Below, piece by piece: positions 8,587 through 17,185 of a stretch of DNA of 64,000 nucleotides. Positions within the stretch are counted from its first letter, which is position 1, and each line of letters starts with the position of its first letter. A program made the position numbers and the translations under genes. This DNA is from Amycolatopsis granulosa (GTDB taxonomy: Bacteria; Actinomycetota; Actinomycetes; Mycobacteriales; Pseudonocardiaceae), in assembly GCF_011758745.1 (NCBI RefSeq), contig NZ_JAANOV010000001.1:682001-746000 (forward strand), in the 5' to 3' direction. The notes beneath the pieces were generated by a model, which was given only the letters and a program-made list of their open reading frames with translations, ran no database searches and was not told where the DNA came from.

Positions 8587-9219
8587 ATGACGTTCTCGCT
8601 TGAATTTCCCAGCGGCCCTATGGCCGACGCCGTCCTCGCCGTCGTACGGACCTCGGAGAGTCCATCGATCGCGAATCACAGCGTGCGCAGCTTCTTCTTC
8701 GCGCAACTCCTCGCCGAACACGAGGGGCGCCTGGACGATGCCGCCTACGATCGGAACCTCCTCTTCGCCGCGACTGTCATGCATGATCTTGGCGTCGGCG
8801 CGCTCGCACACGGCGAGGCCCGCTTCGAGGTGGAGGGCGCGGATCTCGCGGCCGAGGTACTGCGCGAGCATGGCGTCGCCGAGGCGGATGTCGACCGCGT
8901 CTGGGAGGCGATCGCTCTGCACACCTCGCCCGGCATTGCCGAGCGCCGCTCCCTTCTGGCCCGGCTGACCCGCGGCGGCATCGGCATCGATTTCGGGCGC
9001 GACGCCAAGGTCGTATCCGCCTGGGAGCAGGAGATCCACGCCGCCTATCCACGGCTCGCCATGGTCCGGTCACTGACCGACGCGATCGTGGAGCGGGCCG
9101 CCCGGTCCGACGCCGCGGCGCCCCGGTACTCGCTGGGCGGCGAACTCCTGCGTGAGCGCCAGACCGACGGGGTCACCACCTTGGAACTCGCTGCCGCGTC
9201 CTGCCCCTGGGGGGAGTGA
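8587..9219 (+). CDS. HD-domain hydrolase, cyanamide-hydratase-like
   Basis: 210 residues. It has a helical HD fold: His in SIANHSVRSFFFAQL (~residue 31), His-Asp in TVMHDLGVG (~64-65) and a later VWEAIALHTSPGIAE histidine. The order and size resemble the HD family containing cyanamide hydratase-like proteins. It is a predicted cytosolic metal-dependent hydrolase; the substrate is not known. It is divergent from a GlxA-type regulator. The next genes on the same strand are relics of an AraC regulator and a DJ-1/PfpI protein. Confidence 0.7.
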   Translation: MTFSLEFPSGPMADAVLAVVRTSESPSIANHSVRSFFFAQLLAEHEGRLDDAAYDRNLLFAATVMHDLGVGALAHGEARFEVEGADLAAEVLREHGVAEADVDRVWEAIALHTSPGIAERRSLLARLTRGGIGIDFGRDAKVVSAWEQEIHAAYPRLAMVRSLTDAIVERAARSDAAAPRYSLGGELLRERQTDGVTTLELAAASCPWGE

Positions 9220-9296
9220 CACCAACGGGCCCAGCGGCGCGGAGTGGTGGTCACAGTCGATGGCGCGATCCGCGTGATGCGTGTCATTGACGCCAT

Positions 9297-9557
9297 CGGT
9301 GAGCCCTCGCCGCTTCCAGCGCCGATTCACCGCCGAACTCGGCATCCCACCGGCGTCCTACGCCGCGCAGGTGCGCGTCGACGCGGCGCAGCGCTCCCGG
9401 TCGAGGGCGACGAACCGGTGGAGGCCATCGCACGGCGCTACGGCTTCGCCACGGCCGAGACCCTGCCCCGCACCTTCATCGCAGGCTCGGTGTCGCGCCG
9501 CCCGACTACCGGGCCCGGTTCCGCTCGACTCGGGAGCTCGCCACAAATCCCGGATAA
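9297..9557 (+). pseudogene. AraC-family HTH remnant with frameshifts
   Basis: The reading gives PRRFQRRFTAELGIPPASYA, shifts frame to GDEPVEAIARRYGFATAETL and shifts again to an FRSTRELATNPG ending. Together these make the C-terminal two HTHs of a GlxA-type regulator. The N-terminal domain is missing. Confidence 0.65.
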
Positions 9558-9580
9558 ACCATCTGAGCAAGGGAGTTGGC

Positions 9581-9722
9581 ATGACCATCTATGGGCTGCT
9601 CGTCTTCGACGAGGCCGATGAGCTGGACATCGTAGGACCCTGGGAGGTCTTCACCCAGTCCGCCCTGCTGCGTGCCGGCGGCGACACCGTACTGCTCGTC
9701 GCCGAGCGCTCCAAGGCAGGCA
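9581..9722 (+). pseudogene. DJ-1/PfpI family protein, truncated after ~47 codons
   Basis: ATG at 9581 has GGGAG 6 bases upstream and starts MTIYGLLVFDEADELDIVGP, with WEVF following, the typical N-terminus of DJ-1/PfpI proteins of the isonitrile-hydratase-like type. Homology stops at about 9722. The frame then continues antisense through the neighbouring membrane-protein gene. The rest (~170 residues including the Cys nucleophile) is lost. Confidence 0.7.
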
Positions 9723-9781
9723 TCCGGAGGATAAGGATCACGCTTAGCACGGGATTGTCGCCTCTCCACCACAGGGCGCGG

Positions 9782-11080
9782 TCAGAAGAGGATGGCCAGT
9801 ACACAAAGGACGATGGCGATCGGCGCGGCGAAGGCGACGCCGTTGCCAAGCAGGAGCAGCCCGAGCGCCAGCACCTCGGGACCGCGCGCCAGCTGCGTCA
9901 GCAGGCCCACCGGCAACAGCACCCCCTCGACGGCGACGATGCCGAGATTCCGGAAGTCGATGGGGGACCGGGTGACACTGCGGACCACCGCGGCCACTCC
10001 CACCGCGACGGCGAGCGCTGACATCGTCGACCACGGCACACCGAGCGCAAGGGTCACACCGAACCACAACGCCCCCACCACGAGGAGTATCCCAGCAGCG
10101 GTCACGGTCAGAACGCGGTCTCCGTTGCTCAGCCACCGTCGCAGGCCTGGGCTCCGGTTCAGCTGCGCGATCGGCGCCGAGAACGGCAGCACCGCCAGGT
10201 ACGCGCCGATGCCGACCCACCACACCGGGTTCGCGCCGGGGAACGCCTTTCGCAGCGCCGCGATGGTCAGCGCCAGCATCAACGCGAACAACAGCGACCG
10301 CGCGCGGGTGATCACCCCCGCGAACACGAACCGCACCACCACCGGGCTCCCGGCCAGGGCCCCGCGCCACTTCAGCGGCCGCCCCTGCGGCAGCAGCGTC
10401 CATACGTCGAGAAAGCTCACCGAGGTGCGACGGACCATGCGTGCGGTGTACCGCTCGACCAGTTCCCGCCGCCCGGCCATCGACGGAAGCGACCGGCCCC
10501 GGGTCAGCAAGACCGCCGCGCACGTCGCCACCGCGGCCAGGCCCCACAGGACCACCGTGCTCACCACAGCGGAGGCCACCAGTAACCCGAAGACGGTGAG
10601 CACCAGCGGCATCAGCTGTTCGAGCAGGCGCAGCAGCGGACCCGGCGCCCGCGCTGCGGCCACCAACGCCAGCGCCGTCACCGCGGCGAACAGTGCCCCA
10701 CAGGCGGCGAGCACCGGCCCCGGCCAGCCCAGGAGCATCCCGCCCGCACAGACGGCGTAGACGACCACGGCGAACCGCAGCGCCCACCCCACCCGCAGCC
10801 GCCGCAGCAGCGTCGCCGGCCGGGAACCGTCGAAGTCCGACCAGGTCAAGGCGGCGGGATCGGCCCAAAGGTACCCACGGCGCAACGTCGACCACCACGC
10901 CAGGGCGAGGCTCAGGCACAACAGCGCCGGCACCGCGAGGGGCGCCGGGGCCCGCGCGCCCAGCAGCTGATCGCGCACGGCGTCGCCGCCGTAGAACGGG
11001 GAGCCCAACAAGGCGACCAGGATGACACCCGCTACAACTCGGTCCGCGACCTCTTCCGAGGTCAACCCCAACCGGCTCAC
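9782..11080 (-). CDS. Multi-spanning membrane protein, partner of ABC ATPase
   Basis: 432 residues from GTG at 11080, whose GTGA overlaps the stop of the ATPase gene and implies translational coupling. There are roughly ten hydrophobic segments (for example VVAGVILVALLGSPFYGG, ALFAAVTALALVAAA, GVLLPVGLLTQLARG). No family motif is recognised. Its position directly after an ABC ATPase suggests the permease subunit of a small exporter. It could also be a membrane protein merely cotranscribed with the ATPase. Confidence 0.65.
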   Translation of the reverse strand: MSRLGLTSEEVADRVVAGVILVALLGSPFYGGDAVRDQLLGARAPAPLAVPALLCLSLALAWWSTLRRGYLWADPAALTWSDFDGSRPATLLRRLRVGWALRFAVVVYAVCAGGMLLGWPGPVLAACGALFAAVTALALVAAARAPGPLLRLLEQLMPLVLTVFGLLVASAVVSTVVLWGLAAVATCAAVLLTRGRSLPSMAGRRELVERYTARMVRRTSVSFLDVWTLLPQGRPLKWRGALAGSPVVVRFVFAGVITRARSLLFALMLALTIAALRKAFPGANPVWWVGIGAYLAVLPFSAPIAQLNRSPGLRRWLSNGDRVLTVTAAGILLVVGALWFGVTLALGVPWSTMSALAVAVGVAAVVRSVTRSPIDFRNLGIVAVEGVLLPVGLLTQLARGPEVLALGLLLLGNGVAFAAPIAIVLCVLAILF

Positions 11081-11694
11081 GCGAACTCCAGTACGGAGTG
11101 AGCGACCTCGTCGGCGAGTGCTTCGTGGTGGCTCGCCACGATCACCGCCGCCCCCGCCGCGGTGTCCTTCTCGATCAGACCCGCCAGCCACTCCCGCCCG
11201 GCGTCGTCCAGAGCTCGTTCCGGCTCGTCGAGCAGCAGCGCCTCGTGCGGGCGGGCCAACGCCGCCACCAGCAGGAGACGACGCCGTTGTCCCGCCGACA
11301 ACGCGCCGGCGGCCAGATCCAGCCGCCCGGCCAGGCCGGCGGTCGCGAGAAGGCCCTCCACATCGGCCAGGGCCGCGGCGTCGGGGAACGACCGCAGGAG
11401 GAGGTCCATGTGCTGACGCGGCGTGAGCTCTTCGAATACGGCGGAGTCGTCCAGCAGTACCGAGACCCTGCGGCGAAACTCGGCGGAGCGCTCGTCAGGG
11501 AGGCTGCCGAACACAGTCACCGTTCCCGAGGTCAGCGGCTGGGAGCCGTACACACAGCGCAGCAGGGTCGATTTGCCGGCGCCATTCGGCCCGCTCACCA
11601 CCATGCACTCCCCCGGCGAAACCGTGAAATCGAGCCCCTCGAACAACTCCGTGTCACCGGCCACCACGCCGAGGCCTCGCGCCTCGATCGACAT
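11077..11694 (-). CDS. ABC transporter ATP-binding protein
   Basis: 205 residues. Walker A GPNGAGKSTLL (~35-45), a signature-like GALSAGQRRRLLLVAALA, Walker B EALLLDEPERALDD and the H-loop VIVASHH are all visible. The signature LSAGQRRR replaces LSGGQ, as in many exporter ATPases. ATG at 11694 has AAGGGGG 6 bases upstream and is preferred over an earlier ATG. It is coupled to the membrane protein downstream and divergent from a winged-helix regulator. Confidence 0.9.
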   Translation of the reverse strand: MSIEARGLGVVAGDTELFEGLDFTVSPGECMVVSGPNGAGKSTLLRCVYGSQPLTSGTVTVFGSLPDERSAEFRRRVSVLLDDSAVFEELTPRQHMDLLLRSFPDAAALADVEGLLATAGLAGRLDLAAGALSAGQRRRLLLVAALARPHEALLLDEPERALDDAGREWLAGLIEKDTAAGAAVIVASHHEALADEVAHSVLEFA

Positions 11695-11747
11695 CCGATA
11701 CCCCCTTGTCGCGACCACCAGTCCAAGAAAATGTATCATTCTTATTT

Positions 11748-12326
11748 ATGAGAACGTTTGAGGGGGGTCGTGCCGAACTGATGCTGCATCCGGTCCGGAT
11801 GCGGATCATCCGGGTGCTCGCCCGTCACCAGCGCACCGTCAAGCAACTGGCGGCGCAACTCGCGGACGTGCCCAAGGCCACGCTGTACCGGCACCTCACG
11901 CTGATGGCCGAGGCCGAGATCATCCGGGTCGTCGCGGAGCACCGGGTACGCGGCACGGTCGAGCGGGTGTACGCACTCGGGCCGGGAGCGGCCCCGCTGG
12001 GCTCCGAGGATGTCGCGGGGGCGAGCGCGGATGACCATTTCCGATACTTCGCGACGTTCCTGTCCACCCTGCTCAGCGAGTTCGACCGGTACCTCGGCCG
12101 CGGGAAGATCGACATCGCGGCCGACGGGACGTTGTTCCAGGAGTTCGCGCTGCGGCTCGACGACAAGGAGTACGAGGAACTGTTCCGCGGCATCGGCAAG
12201 CTGATCCGGCGGTACCTGGAGAACGAACCGCGGCCCGGTCGCCGCACCAGGTTGCTGGCGATGGAGGTGTTCCCCGCCGACGACGACTTCGACCCGCCTG
12301 ATCGGCGCAGCTCCACCCAGGATTGA
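11748..12326 (+). CDS. ArsR-like winged-helix transcriptional regulator
   Basis: About 192 residues. The N-terminal winged helix (LMLHPVRMRIIRVLARHQRT, VKQLAAQLADVPKATLYRHL) is followed by a longer acidic helical domain. ATG at 11748 has no clear ribosome site, so a leaderless transcript is possible; ATG at 11781 is the alternative. It is divergent from the ABC genes. The AT-rich gap contains TCAT and ATGA arms eight bases apart, a possible operator. It is probably the local regulator of the exporter. Confidence 0.75.
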   Translation: MRTFEGGRAELMLHPVRMRIIRVLARHQRTVKQLAAQLADVPKATLYRHLTLMAEAEIIRVVAEHRVRGTVERVYALGPGAAPLGSEDVAGASADDHFRYFATFLSTLLSEFDRYLGRGKIDIAADGTLFQEFALRLDDKEYEELFRGIGKLIRRYLENEPRPGRRTRLLAMEVFPADDDFDPPDRRSSTQD

Positions 12327-12877
12327 CCGGCCCGGCAGCGCACCGGCCAGCGGCACACGACGGCCTGGCGTGTCTCATGGACCGACCGCCACCGTGCTCA
12401 CGGTCTTCGCGGTCATGCACACCGGGGCGGGCTGGGCGATTCTGCTCGCAGTCGTGTGGGTGCTGCCGGGGATCGTCGTGTCCACATCGACGACCCCGGC
12501 AGCGGTTCGGTGGAGGGACGTGTCCTCCCCGGTTCTCAGCCGGCGGTCGGGACGTGCGTGCTCGCGTCCGAGGTCTGCGCGGCCTGCGGTCAGCGGCTGG
12601 TGATCACCTTCGCGCGTGTGTAGAAGCCGACGCCCTCGGGACCGTGGATGTCGCTTTCCCCCAAACGGGGAGTCCTTCCCAGCCACCGAAGCTGTACTAC
12701 GCCATCGGCACCGGGATCGGGACGTTGATGCGATCATGCCGACCTGCACGCCGCGCTGGAAACGGCGGGCTGCCTCACCGGATCCGGCGAAGGGTACTCT
12801 CTCATCGCAGGCACCCATCAATTCCTCACCGGCGCTGTCCCGTGGACCGTGCTCGTAGGCGCTTCGGCGACGATGCG
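12327..12877 (+). other. Decayed coding debris
   Basis: Several plus-strand frames read like protein for short runs. One ends at 12620 with VLASEVCAACGQRLVITFAR, a CxxC-bearing tail. Another near 12735-12875 reads GEGYSLIAGTHQFLTGAVPW. Frames change and no start or family is clear. Confidence 0.35.
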
Positions 12878-13126
12878 ATGCGGCTGCAGGAGGTGTATCG
12901 CAGTTTGCCTGACGTGGCTGCCCGATTGACACCCACGCGGCCGGTACTGGCCTCGCCCCGGGATGTCGATCCCGGTTCGGCACTGGCCGAACAGGTCCGG
13001 CTGCTGGAGTCGTTCACGAGCGGTGAGATCGCCGCCCCGGACTTTGCGCGCCGCTGGTTGGCCGCTCGCCGTGCAAACCCCCTCGTTCGCACGTTCTCGA
13101 CAATCGCAAACGCAACATCCGACTAG
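12878..13126 (+). pseudogene. Colicin-immunity-like fragment
   Basis: 82 codons: MRLQEVYRSLPDVAARLTPT, then EQVRLLESFTSGEIAAPDFA and RRWLAARR. This resembles the start of bacterial colicin-D-immunity-type proteins, helical antidotes of tRNase toxins. After RRWLAARR the sequence turns to unrelated residues and stops, so roughly the second half appears lost. ATG 12878 has no convincing ribosome site. No matching toxin gene is intact nearby. Confidence 0.45.
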
Positions 13127-13314
13127 CGCTTGGTTGCGTTGCCGAGATATGTTCTGTCACAGGAACACGCATTCTGCCCATGAATGCGACGAAAGCGCGA
13201 TCCCCCCTCGGACACGCACACTATTCACCCGAATCGCCGGTTGGATGGTCACCTGACAGCCTGAGAGTCGCGATCGTAACGGACAGCTAGGTTGAGCGTT
13301 TCGTAAAGGCTCGA

Positions 13315-13640
13315 CAAGCGGTCCGTTCTTGCTTTCGCGAGCTTCCTCCTGCGAGTTCTCGATCCGGGCGGCAGATCCGGCGTATTGGCGGTTTCACGCC
13401 GACGGCATCGGGCCTTTCTTCAGGTCCCCGGTCTCGCCAACAATCAGGACCGTGCCCTGGCTGCCGAGGGGATCACACGCGTCGCCACGCAGGTGGTCGC
13501 GGACCACGTCGGCATCCCACGCCGCCCGGGCGAACAGCTGCTGCAGGCCGTCTGGTTTCGCGTCCCTGACATGCTCGGCGATGGTTCAGCAAATCTTCCG
13601 CGCGCCCAGCAACCGCTTCTCCGCCCGGCCTACCGGGGCT
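13315..13640 (-). mobile_element. IS701-family transposase fragment
   Basis: Minus-strand reading gives DAKPDGLQQLFARAAWDADV, VRDHLRG, TVLIVGETGDLKKG and, after an in-frame stop, NRQYAGSAARIENSQEE. This is the N-terminal region of IS701-type transposases, whose usual motif is VDETGFLKKG, QRQYSGTAGRIENCQ. A second stop precedes TIAEHVRD. The gene is dead and both ends are missing. Confidence 0.7.
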
Positions 13641-14133
13641 TCTGTTCACGAAGCCGCCGGAGCCTCTGCTCCTCACCTCTGACTGGAAACTCATTCTCGA
13701 TAGACAGTAACGAATCGATTATGCCAGGAAGATAAGACTGATCGATACCGTCGAGGCGGAATATCAGCTTGTTCCGACTGCCGATGGAATCGATGACCTC
13801 GCCGTCAATTTCGACGCGCCCGGACGAGTGCACCGTTGCAGCGAGACTTAGCCACCCCTCCATTGACTGCAGCCGTGCGATACCTCCGAAATTTTCGTAG
13901 ACTTCTGAGAGGCCCGTTCGGAAAGCGCGCAATTCGTCAGCTCGAAGACTTGCCGGAATGCAAGCCGAGAAGTGGCCGACAACAACCTCCACCGGACTCA
14001 GCAACCAGTTCCCATCATCGAAATCGATGGCTTCTGGATGCATACGACCAACAACACTAATCGTCAGGCTACCACCGGCCGAGGAGCCGATCGTTACGGA
14101 CGGCGTATCATTCCTATACTGCTCATCACTCAT
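13630..14133 (-). CDS. WapI/DUF6228-type immunity-like protein
   Basis: 167 residues, clearly less GC-rich than its surroundings. It is a beta-rich protein with YENFGGIARLQSMEGWLSLA and NKLIFRLDGIDQSYLPGIID. The DQSYLP-type ending is typical of small proteins found beside RHS/WapI toxins. ATG at 14133 has GGTGA about 7 bases upstream. No intact toxin remains next to it, so it is an orphan antidote candidate. Function is inferred from family style only. Confidence 0.6.
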   Translation of the reverse strand: MSDEQYRNDTPSVTIGSSAGGSLTISVVGRMHPEAIDFDDGNWLLSPVEVVVGHFSACIPASLRADELRAFRTGLSEVYENFGGIARLQSMEGWLSLAATVHSSGRVEIDGEVIDSIGSRNKLIFRLDGIDQSYLPGIIDSLLSIENEFPVRGEEQRLRRLREQKPR

Positions 14134-15315
14134 TTTATCATCACCGTTACGACGTCACCAAATTCATTGATAATGACTTGTGCGCACCCCCGTCGAGTTG
14201 GGGTTGACTCCGCCTCAGAACGTACCGTTGTCGCCGATCCCGGTCTTGGGCGGCCTGGCGCCGACCGTGCCGAGGGCCCGCCGGCGCACTGGACCCTCGG
14301 CGAACTCGGTACCTGCATCCGCAGAGATCCACTCCGCATGGTTGAGGACCCCAGTGCCGTCCACCCTGCCGTCGAAATGCGCGGAGATGCCCGCCGAGTG
14401 CGGATCGGTCCGCGCCGTCGGCTCCTCCACCGCGTCGAGCATCGTGTGCACGCGGCACTCGACGACGCCGTCAGCTATCGACGACGGCCGCACTCTCCGC
14501 ATCCGGCTGGCACCGCGCGGGTCAGCGCCGCGGCACCCAAGCCGGCGAACTCACTCGTGACGCCCTGGGCGCTGCACGGGCCGTGCACGACTACGCCGAT
14601 GCCCCAGGCACCGCTCGTCTTTAGTGCTAGACGAACATGACATAGACGACGGGGCGGTCTTGATCCAGCACCTCGGTGCGGCAGCACTCGTGACCGACCG
14701 CCAACTGCCTTCCCACAGGCATCACAGCGCGATCGAAACGCACCCAAGCGAACCAGGGTGCGGCGAGGAGCGACCGAACAACTGTGCACAGCTGGCACGT
14801 GCCATGCTCTGGATGTCATCCCCACCTGAACCGGGACGTTCACAGGGGTTGACAGCGGGGCTCCCGGTCGAGGAGCCGGGGTTCTGGCGACCTCGGCCGG
14901 GAGCCCTCCCACCCGTGTCAGTTCTGCCCGACGCACCGCTGGCAGGGCGCGGACGACCATCACGCCCACCCACGCCGAGCGGAACGCTCGTGTTGACCGT
15001 CGGCGAGGTGGGTCGCGGCGCCGACGTCGACCAGCATGGTGGTGGCCCGCGGTTTCCTGTCCTACGAAGCCGAACAGCACACCCTGGTTGGCGTGTGAAC
15101 GACCGACGGTGGCGTGGTGAATGCGAACACCAGCATGAGCAGAATTCCGAACAGCGCACCGGCGGGCCGGCCGACGGCGAAGATCGCCGGACAGGGGATC
15201 GGTCAGCGAGCTCGCCCGCGGACCGCGAACGCCGGCTGATCGCGACCGCCCATCGCACGTCCCTGCGCGCGCCAGGCTGGCGGTCTCCTCGCACAGGCCC
15301 GCCACCCGGCGGGGT
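14134..15315. other. 1.2 kb of degraded sequence
   Basis: No gene can be defended. On the minus strand a 95-codon frame (14215-14502) reads plausibly (GISAHFDGRVDGTGVLNHAE) but matches no family I know. Near 15110-15180 another frame has a membrane-like ALFGILLMLVFAFTTP segment. Frames break repeatedly, consistent with old gene remains. Confidence 0.4.
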
Positions 15316-16071
15316 TCAGACGAGCGACGCGGTGAGCCCGCCGTCGAGGACGTAGTGGCTACCGGTGATCCACGTCGCCCGGTCGGAGGCGAGGAAGGCC
15401 GCCACCTCGGCGATGTCCTCGGGGGTGCCGAGCCTGCCCTGTTTCATCGCGACGAGATCGCCGAAGGGAACCTGGGTCGCCGCCTCGAAGTCCGGCACCA
15501 GCCGTTCGACCATGGCGGTGTCGGCGAAACCGGGGCAGACCGCGTTGACCCGCACGCCCGCCGGCCGCATCTCCACCGCCGCGACCCGGGTGAGCTGGAT
15601 CAGCGCCGCCTTCGTCGCGCAGTACGAGCCGAGCAGCGGGCTGCCGCCGATGCCGGCGATGGAGGCGATGTTGACGACGTTGCCCTTGGACGCCACCAGG
15701 TGCGGTGTTGCGGCCTTCATCGCGACGAACGGACCACGCACGTTGACGGCGTAGATCTTGTCGAAGCTCTCCGTCGACTGCTGCAGCAGCGGTGAGGAGA
15801 TCTCGATCCCGGCGTTGTTCACCAGGACGTCCAGGCCGCCGAGGAGGTCGGCGGTCTGCTGGATCGCGGCCTGGACCTGTCCCTCGTCGGTGACGTCGCA
15901 GTTCGCGACGCCCGCGGCGCCGATCTCGCCGGCCGCCCGTTTGGCCGCCTCGGCGTCGATGTCGCTGACCACGACCCGCGCGCCCCGTTCGATGAACAGC
16001 TTCGCGATCGCCTTGCCGATGCCGGCACCGGACCCGGTGACGAAGACCCGCTTACCCTCGAGCTCGGACAT
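15316..16071 (-). CDS. SDR-family NAD(P)-dependent oxidoreductase
   Basis: 251 residues. A classical short-chain dehydrogenase: TGSGAGIG (12-19), NNAG (85-88), catalytic Asn110, Ser137, Tyr150 and Lys154 (YCATK), and PGFADTAMV. Asp37 after the second strand favours NAD(H). ATG at 16071 is preceded by GAGAGGAAG; an ATG 15 bases earlier lies inside that site and is rejected. It follows the LLM oxidoreductase and acyl-CoA synthetase on the same strand and probably oxidises an alcohol intermediate in the same catabolic route. Confidence 0.9.
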   Translation of the reverse strand: MSELEGKRVFVTGSGAGIGKAIAKLFIERGARVVVSDIDAEAAKRAAGEIGAAGVANCDVTDEGQVQAAIQQTADLLGGLDVLVNNAGIEISSPLLQQSTESFDKIYAVNVRGPFVAMKAATPHLVASKGNVVNIASIAGIGGSPLLGSYCATKAALIQLTRVAAVEMRPAGVRVNAVCPGFADTAMVERLVPDFEAATQVPFGDLVAMKQGRLGTPEDIAEVAAFLASDRATWITGSHYVLDGGLTASLV

Positions 16072-16150
16072 CTGTCTTCCTCTCACTTCGTTGTGCGGGA
16101 GGCGCCGCGGCGCGGAACCTCGGGATGGGGCTCTCGGTCGTCGCGGTCGG

Positions 16151-17143
16151 CTACATGGCCTCGACCTTCGGCATGATCTCCTCCTTGAGACGCTTGAGGT
16201 CGTCCAGCGTCTTGGCGACCGGCACGTCCGCGAACGGCGGCCAGAGCATCGGCATCGTCAAGCCGGCCTCCCGGTAGCGCTTGAGCATGTCGGTGATCTG
16301 CGCGGCGGAACCCGCCAGGAGGTTGGTGCCCTTGCCCATGGGCGTCTGGTCCATGTCCTGGTCGGTGATGACGAACCAGATCATGCTGCTGATCTCGAGG
16401 TCGTCGATCGAGCGTGCGGTGTCGAGCTCGTCGAGCTCGCGCTGGATCTCGCCGCGCCACCGCTGGATGTCCTCGGGCGAGTCCTGGATGCCGATCCAGC
16501 CGGCGAGGCCGTACTTCGCGACCCGGTTCGCCGCCCGCTTGGGGTCCTTCAGGCCGCTGAAGAAGATCGGCGGGTGCGGCTGCTGCAGCGGCTTGGCGCC
16601 GAACCCGCACCGCTCGAAGTCGGCGAACTCGCCGTGGTACTCGAAGACGTCGTTGTTCCAGATGCCCTGGATCACCTCGATGGTCTCGCGCACGTGCTTG
16701 TTGCGCTTGGGGAAGATGTGCGAGGCGCTCGAGGCGGCGAACTCCTCGGGCATCCAGCCCGCGCCGAGCGCGACGTTGAGCCTGCCGTCCGAGAGGTGGT
16801 CGATGGTCCCCAGCTCCGCGGCGAGCACACCGGGCGCGCGGTAGGGGGTGTCGATCACGCTCATGCCGATCCGGACCCTGGACGTCTTCGCGGCGAGCCA
16901 CGGGATCAGCGGCATGCCCTGGAACCACTGCCCCCGCGAGGACACCGGCAGGCCCTTGGGGAAGCCCTCGATCATCCCGAAGGCGTACTGCATCTCCTGG
17001 CGGTCCGACGACTCGGGGACCACGATCCGGTCCAGCGTCCAGACGGAGTCGAAATCGAGGTCCTCGGCGAGGGCGGTGAGGTCCGCCAGCTCCTCGACGG
17101 TCACCTTGTCGCGGAAGTTGGGCAGGTAGAGTGCGAGCTTCAC
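16151..17143 (-). CDS. LLM-class F420-dependent oxidoreductase
   Basis: 330 residues. Luciferase-like TIM barrel, with MKLALYLPNF at the first strand, YRAPGVLAAELGTIDHLSDG, RLNVALGAGWMPEEF and PPIFFSGLKDPKR. The layout fits the probable F420-dependent oxidoreductases of actinobacteria, although FMN use cannot be excluded. It lies 79 bases upstream of the SDR and 42 bases downstream of the synthetase, so the three form one operon. Substrate is unknown; a steroid, terpenoid or fatty acyl compound is plausible from the neighbours. Confidence 0.85.
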   Translation of the reverse strand: MKLALYLPNFRDKVTVEELADLTALAEDLDFDSVWTLDRIVVPESSDRQEMQYAFGMIEGFPKGLPVSSRGQWFQGMPLIPWLAAKTSRVRIGMSVIDTPYRAPGVLAAELGTIDHLSDGRLNVALGAGWMPEEFAASSASHIFPKRNKHVRETIEVIQGIWNNDVFEYHGEFADFERCGFGAKPLQQPHPPIFFSGLKDPKRAANRVAKYGLAGWIGIQDSPEDIQRWRGEIQRELDELDTARSIDDLEISSMIWFVITDQDMDQTPMGKGTNLLAGSAAQITDMLKRYREAGLTMPMLWPPFADVPVAKTLDDLKRLKEEIMPKVEAM

Positions 17144-17185
17144 GGTGCGGCCTCCTTGCAGCTGCGTGAACGGGCGGTTGGTACC

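Noticed and set aside
8121-8603. Plus-strand frame overlapping the GlxA gene
   Set aside because: Antisense shadow; the minus-strand protein has DJ-1 and AraC motifs.
14475-15305. 276-codon minus-strand frame as a gene
   Set aside because: Arg/Pro/Ser-rich with no domain, and membrane-like coding runs in other frames. Treated as degraded DNA.
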